Source: Marsupella aquatica
Lineage: Eukaryota > Marchantiophyta
NCBI GenBank assembly: GCA_973895155.1
Contig: OZ316898.1
Location: 12,214,001-12,278,000 of the forward strand
Reading direction: 5' to 3'
DNA: 64,000 nt
Every line of letters begins with the position of its first letter. Within the stretch, counting starts at the first letter, position 1. Shown here piece by piece: positions 60,301 through 64,000 of this stretch. Both the position numbers and the translations under genes were made by a program. The notes under the pieces are model-generated. The model was not told where the DNA came from. It saw only the letters and a program-made list of their open reading frames with translations, and made no database searches.

Positions 60301-61587
60301 GGTGGATCTTTTGGAACATTGCATACCTTGATCCAAGATAGGTGCCTGCACAACTTTAAAATGTGTCGGAGGCTAAGCAGGAGGTTCTGGTTAATGGGGA
60401 CTGGCCCATCGATAGTTTTCTAATAGAACCGCTAGGTGAAGGATGGTCTGAATATGTCTGTGCGGTACGAAATAGGTCTGAATATGAAATCTGACACAAA
60501 AATTCATATCCCTGTTGCAACATTTGTCAATATAATTCAAATCTATTTCAACAGATAATTTTCTTGCAAAGGTGACAGTTGGTTTTTTACACGGAGATTT
60601 TCTTGATGCAGGTGCACTGCATCTCATAGACTTTGAGTACAGTTCATACAGTTACCGTGGCTACGACATTGCCAATCACTTTAACGAGTATGCTGGATTT
60701 GACTGCGACTACAGCTTGTATGTTCAAACATTCTCGGATTTTACTCCCTGGCAGATTTTCACTTTTCTTAAATCTCATTTTGCTGAGAGATTCTTGTGAG
60801 CTTGGAAGTCTCGCTCTTGCTTTCTGAGAAGCTCTGCAGTAGATATGACAGATCGATAAGAACAGATTTATTGTACAGCTTTGAATGCTAAAGTTCAAAT
60901 TTAGTGGCTTAGCGTGTTAATGGTGCAGGTATCCAAAGAAAGAAGCTCAGTATCACTTTTTCAGACACTATATACATCCTGATGGTCCAAATAAGGTATG
61001 AATGAAATAACCCTGGTACTCGAAGGATTTTTTGCATGTGAAACAGAAATACTTGCAAAACACACTTTGGACTACTAACGGGATTTGTGCGTCCTATCTG
61101 TTCCTCAGACAACCGAAACTCAGTTGCAGTCGTTATATGTTGAAACCAATGTCTACGCCCTAGCTTCTCATCTTTATTGGGCCGTGTGGGCCATTGTTCA
61201 GGTACGTTTCAATATGCATCCCTTGGGGGTATCTTGTGCTTGGAATGTTCTATTGTTATGGGAGGTCCATGCTGGATTGATGTCCTCCTAGAATCTAGAT
61301 TCAAGTCTAACAATCACTTTATATACGATTCAGGCTCCAATGGATGTTTCATTGATATCTTTGCAGCTTGAAGCCATGCCTCGTTCTCACGCAGATTTAT
61401 CTTTATATCTCATAGAACAGTTCAGTCCTGTCCTACCTCATAAATCTCTCACAAATTTCTTACGCCGCTCCTGCAGGCTAGATTTTCTTCCATTGGCTTC
61501 GACTACTTGGAGTACTTCTTTTTGCGATACCAGGAATACAAGAAAAGGAAGACCGAGTACCTCAAGCTGATCCAATTGAAGAACTAG
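57363..61587 (+). CDS. choline/ethanolamine kinase
   Basis: The enzyme phosphorylates ethanolamine (and/or choline) with ATP, the first step of the CDP-base (Kennedy) route to phosphatidylethanolamine and phosphatidylcholine; cytosolic. Exons: 57363-57433, 57576-57667, 57831-57937, 58649-58754, 58895-59017, 59243-59334, 59678-59762, 60612-60717, 60929-60995, 61109-61201, 61477-61587. All junctions are GT-AG and in phase, giving 350 aa, normal for the family. Visible motifs: STITGGITNLLLKV (ATP loop), VRIFGPNTEAVIDRNREL, RHLSSAGFGAQLIGLFENG, the Brenner phosphotransferase motif GHNDLLSGNIMY (HND at 211-213, N218), and the choline-kinase motif LIDFEYSSYSYRGYDIANHF (D232). SHLYWAVWAIVQARFSSIGF and YFFLRYQEYKKRK follow. 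It most resembles plant EMB1187-type ethanolamine kinases, but substrate preference cannot be read from sequence. Confidence 0.95.
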
Positions 61588-61589
61588 AA

Positions 61590-63260
61590 AGTGCCAGCTT
61601 GATGTTTATACTATGACAAAGTACGCTATACTGATATGACTTGTCGCAGGAGGCGATTGAGATCTGCACATCACCTGTACTTTAATCTTGTACACTTACT
61701 TGGTAGTTGATGGGCCATTCAAAGGATTCTGGGAACTTTCCCATAATCCAGATCATGTACAAAATTGTTATTTTGAGAGGTAAGTATATCCAGTAAAGAT
61801 TGATCAATTACTGCATTCTATCGGTGTAAGTCACTTTTAGGTGCAATTGTACCTGCTTATAATAACAGAAATTTCTAAACACTTCCACCTTCTAGGCTGG
61901 GAAAATGAGTATTATCACCTGTTTGTTGGATAATCAAATTGTGAAAATATTGTCCACAAAAAGCATCAATGGCCTTGTTCTAATTCTCATGGGATGTTGA
62001 TCTTGATAGGAAGATTTCCTGAAGTGGTACTTTTGGGTAAAGTACTCGAATGTGCATTATGTACAAATCTGGTGATTCCATTCCAAAACATAGGACTACT
62101 CCCTCCCCGCCTCCATTGTCGCATTTCAATCCAAACTTGTTGAAACGGTTCTTGCAATAAAGATATCCATTCAAGATCAAAGTGTTGAACATAGATACGA
62201 GGTAAATTCCATGGTTCTTGCTTGTGCAAATCAATCTACGGCATGTGTATAATAAGAACATCAAGCGAGTGTCCTAATGATAAGCTCAAAGCACTCCTCA
62301 GAGTGTCTAAATAGGCTCGAAACCTTGAAAGTCCTGAGAGTGTTCTAATAATCTTGGAGCACTCCTCTGAGTATTTTAATAATCTTAAAACGTTTGGCTA
62401 AACTTTCAAAGACAACTTGAAAATCCAGTGTACAACTGAAAAGATAACTTCGGAACCGACTGCAAGGCTGTCAAGTGGGGTTCCATAACCCAATAACAGT
62501 TTATGAGTGTAACCTGTAGTGCGTGTAGCAAATACAAAGGAAATGTGGACTGGTTTCAAATATTAAATTTCATGGTGGTCTGCAGCCGTCCTCTTCTCAT
62601 CTCTGGTCTCATCTGTGGGGCCTGCCGGGGGCTGGTGGAAGCAGGAGGAGAACAGCAATTGCAGCACCTTACAATCACATGAAATTTCAGTCATCCTCTA
62701 TTCCAACAACTACAAGTTCCATCTACAACTATAATACAAACAGCAATTACAGCACCTTACAATCACATGAAATTTCAGTCACCCTCTATTCCAACAACTA
62801 CATGTTCCACCTACAACTATAATACTTGATCACGCCAAAAGTTGTCAATTGCCTGTTTACAAAATGAGATTTGATGGTAACACTTGCTTACCATTGGATT
62901 TATGTTATAGTTTATTCCCACCTTTGATCAGTTACAAATGAATGTAACCAAGCAAACAAGACAATAAAGTATCTAGGTAGTACCTAGGTGATAATAATTG
63001 GGAGTGAACACCTAGTTAGTACAAGTTAAGAACAGCAGAATTTTTTGGTCACATATGAATATTCAATAGTGTACTCAATCATTATATGCTACAACATTTA
63101 TATTATTGGAAGGAAGTAGATGTATAATTAGTAATACTCTCCAAATGGGTGTCTATAATTTTGAACAATATATTTATTAGTGAGAGGGGAATTTGTGCAG
63201 TTTTGCTTTTTATTCTTTCTCAAAAAGTTAAAATTTGATTTTCATTTTTAATGTATCTTT
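61590..63260. other. downstream spacer
   Basis: This begins with the 3' UTR of the kinase. The rest is AT-rich without recognised genes. Diverged repeats of an AGCACTCCTC(A/T)GAGT motif lie at 62290-62380. Confidence 0.4.
62651..62826. repeat. 88-bp tandem duplication
   Basis: Two copies of an 88-bp unit start AACAGCAATT at 62651 and 62739 and share TCACATGAAATTTCAGTCA and TATTCCAACAACTACA. They differ at only a few bases. Confidence 0.9.
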
Positions 63261-63263
63261 GAG

Positions 63264-63308
63264 GTAATAAAAGGGGGAAGGAGAGGTAATGAAAGGGGGA
63301 AGGAGTGT
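63264..63308. repeat. 22-bp tandem duplication (GAGGTAATNAAAGGGGGAAG)
   Basis: Two adjacent copies in a purine-rich stretch. Confidence 0.75.
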
Positions 63309-63779
63309 CTCCTATATAATACCCTATCCCACCAAAAAGATGGGATAGTCTTTTCCAAACTCATAAAACATGGGAATAGATCTTAGACTTGTATCAAAAC
63401 ATTGTTTTTCTACACCATCAGATCTATCCATACACACTGTTTAATATAAATGTCTGCCGAAGCTAAAATTTAGCCTCTTTGCACCTACCCAAGATAAAAA
63501 CTTAATTTTAAATAATCAGTTGTATTTATATCTAGAAAAATGGGAATTTAAATTGAATGTAAATAAAATACACAAAATTCTTATTTCTCTAAAAAGCATT
63601 TCCTCTCACTTGGTTAAACTCTATGACGCCGTGACCGCTATCTCATGTCTCCAGTTTTTATGCGCAACACGGGTTACAAAACACGGCCACAACAACTATA
63701 TGGCCAGGATCGCGCACAACATACCCCAACAATTACATGGCAGTGGTGGACCTAGCCACCAAGCGCCCTCACCAATCTC

Positions 63780-64000
63780 AACGCCCTTATCAATCCCAGC
63801 ACCCTCGGGGGCCTCAATCCGAGGGGTGTCCCATATCACGCTCAAAGTTTTAGGGAAATAAACACTCTAAAAGTTAAGTCAATAAAGTTTTTTTTAGGAA
63901 TTTTTTTACCCATAACTTAATTAAATATTCCAAGAATATTCTTATATTTGATTTTAAAAAACCCTATGATTCTCAAAATTGGATTAAAAATAACCCTAAT
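63780..64000. repeat. AT-rich dispersed repeat, copy 2 (cut by window end)
   Basis: Same orientation and order of blocks as 38006-38215: CCCTCGGGGG, GGGGTGTCCCATATCACGCT, TAAAAGTTAAGTCAATAAAG, TATTCCAAGAATATTC, GATTAAAAATAACCCTAAT. It runs off the right edge. Confidence 0.8.

Noticed and set aside
1-64000. CRISPR arrays, bacterial operons, canonical tRNA genes
   Set aside because: Genes are intron-containing and plant-like. No regularly spaced repeats with unique spacers and no complete cloverleaf with an anticodon arm were found.

Overview
This is a stretch of nuclear DNA from a land plant. Three genes with spliceosomal introns can be rebuilt exon by exon, and each encodes a plant-type protein: a Golgi hydroxyproline O-arabinosyltransferase (HPAT, family GT95), an FHA-domain protein with a microspherule-protein N-terminal domain (MCRS1-like), and a choline/ethanolamine kinase of the plant EMB1187/EKI type. 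Much of the rest is repeats and decayed transposons. A bryophyte or lycophyte-like genome is plausible, but the sequence alone does not fix the species.

Layout. From about 2.9 to 26.7 kb there are two long, collinear, same-strand copies of one segment (unit A about 2.89-15.88 kb, unit B about 16.14-26.66 kb, extending into the intact gene). A short related fragment lies at 1.0-1.3 kb. Each unit begins with a long RNA hairpin that looks like a plant microRNA precursor and ends with an HPAT gene on the minus strand. In unit B the HPAT gene is intact (24236-27453, 376 aa). In unit A it is a pseudogene that has lost exons 1, 3, 4 and 5. Units A and B differ by private insertions: 7.1-11.6 kb in A, and 17.5-19.8 and 21.5-23.0 kb in B.

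27.9-34.8 kb is gene-free and rich in small tandem repeats, short inverted-repeat elements and tRNA-like SINE fragments. 35.1-40.0 kb is a decayed PIF/Harbinger DNA transposon with terminal inverted repeats of about 110 bp. It carries a broken DDE transposase on +, a second broken gene on -, a nested 203-bp element flanked by a perfect 8-bp duplication, and a nested AT-rich repeat that recurs at the right end of the window. 42.2-47.8 kb holds the MCRS1-like gene (minus strand, nine exons). 54.76-55.68 kb is a foldback element with arms of about 220 bp. 57.36-61.59 kb holds the choline/ethanolamine kinase (plus strand, eleven exons, 350 aa).

Most notable observations. (1) HPAT carries two tandem, same-length (72 nt), same-phase versions of exon 6, separated by a 57-nt intron, a layout typical of mutually exclusive exons. 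(2) The paired hairpins in units A and B conserve both arms and show a compensatory A-U to C-G change, which argues for selection on RNA structure. The genes do not form one pathway: HPAT acts on secreted peptides and wall proteins in the Golgi, the kinase starts phospholipid head-group synthesis, and the MCRS1-like protein is expected in the nucleus.
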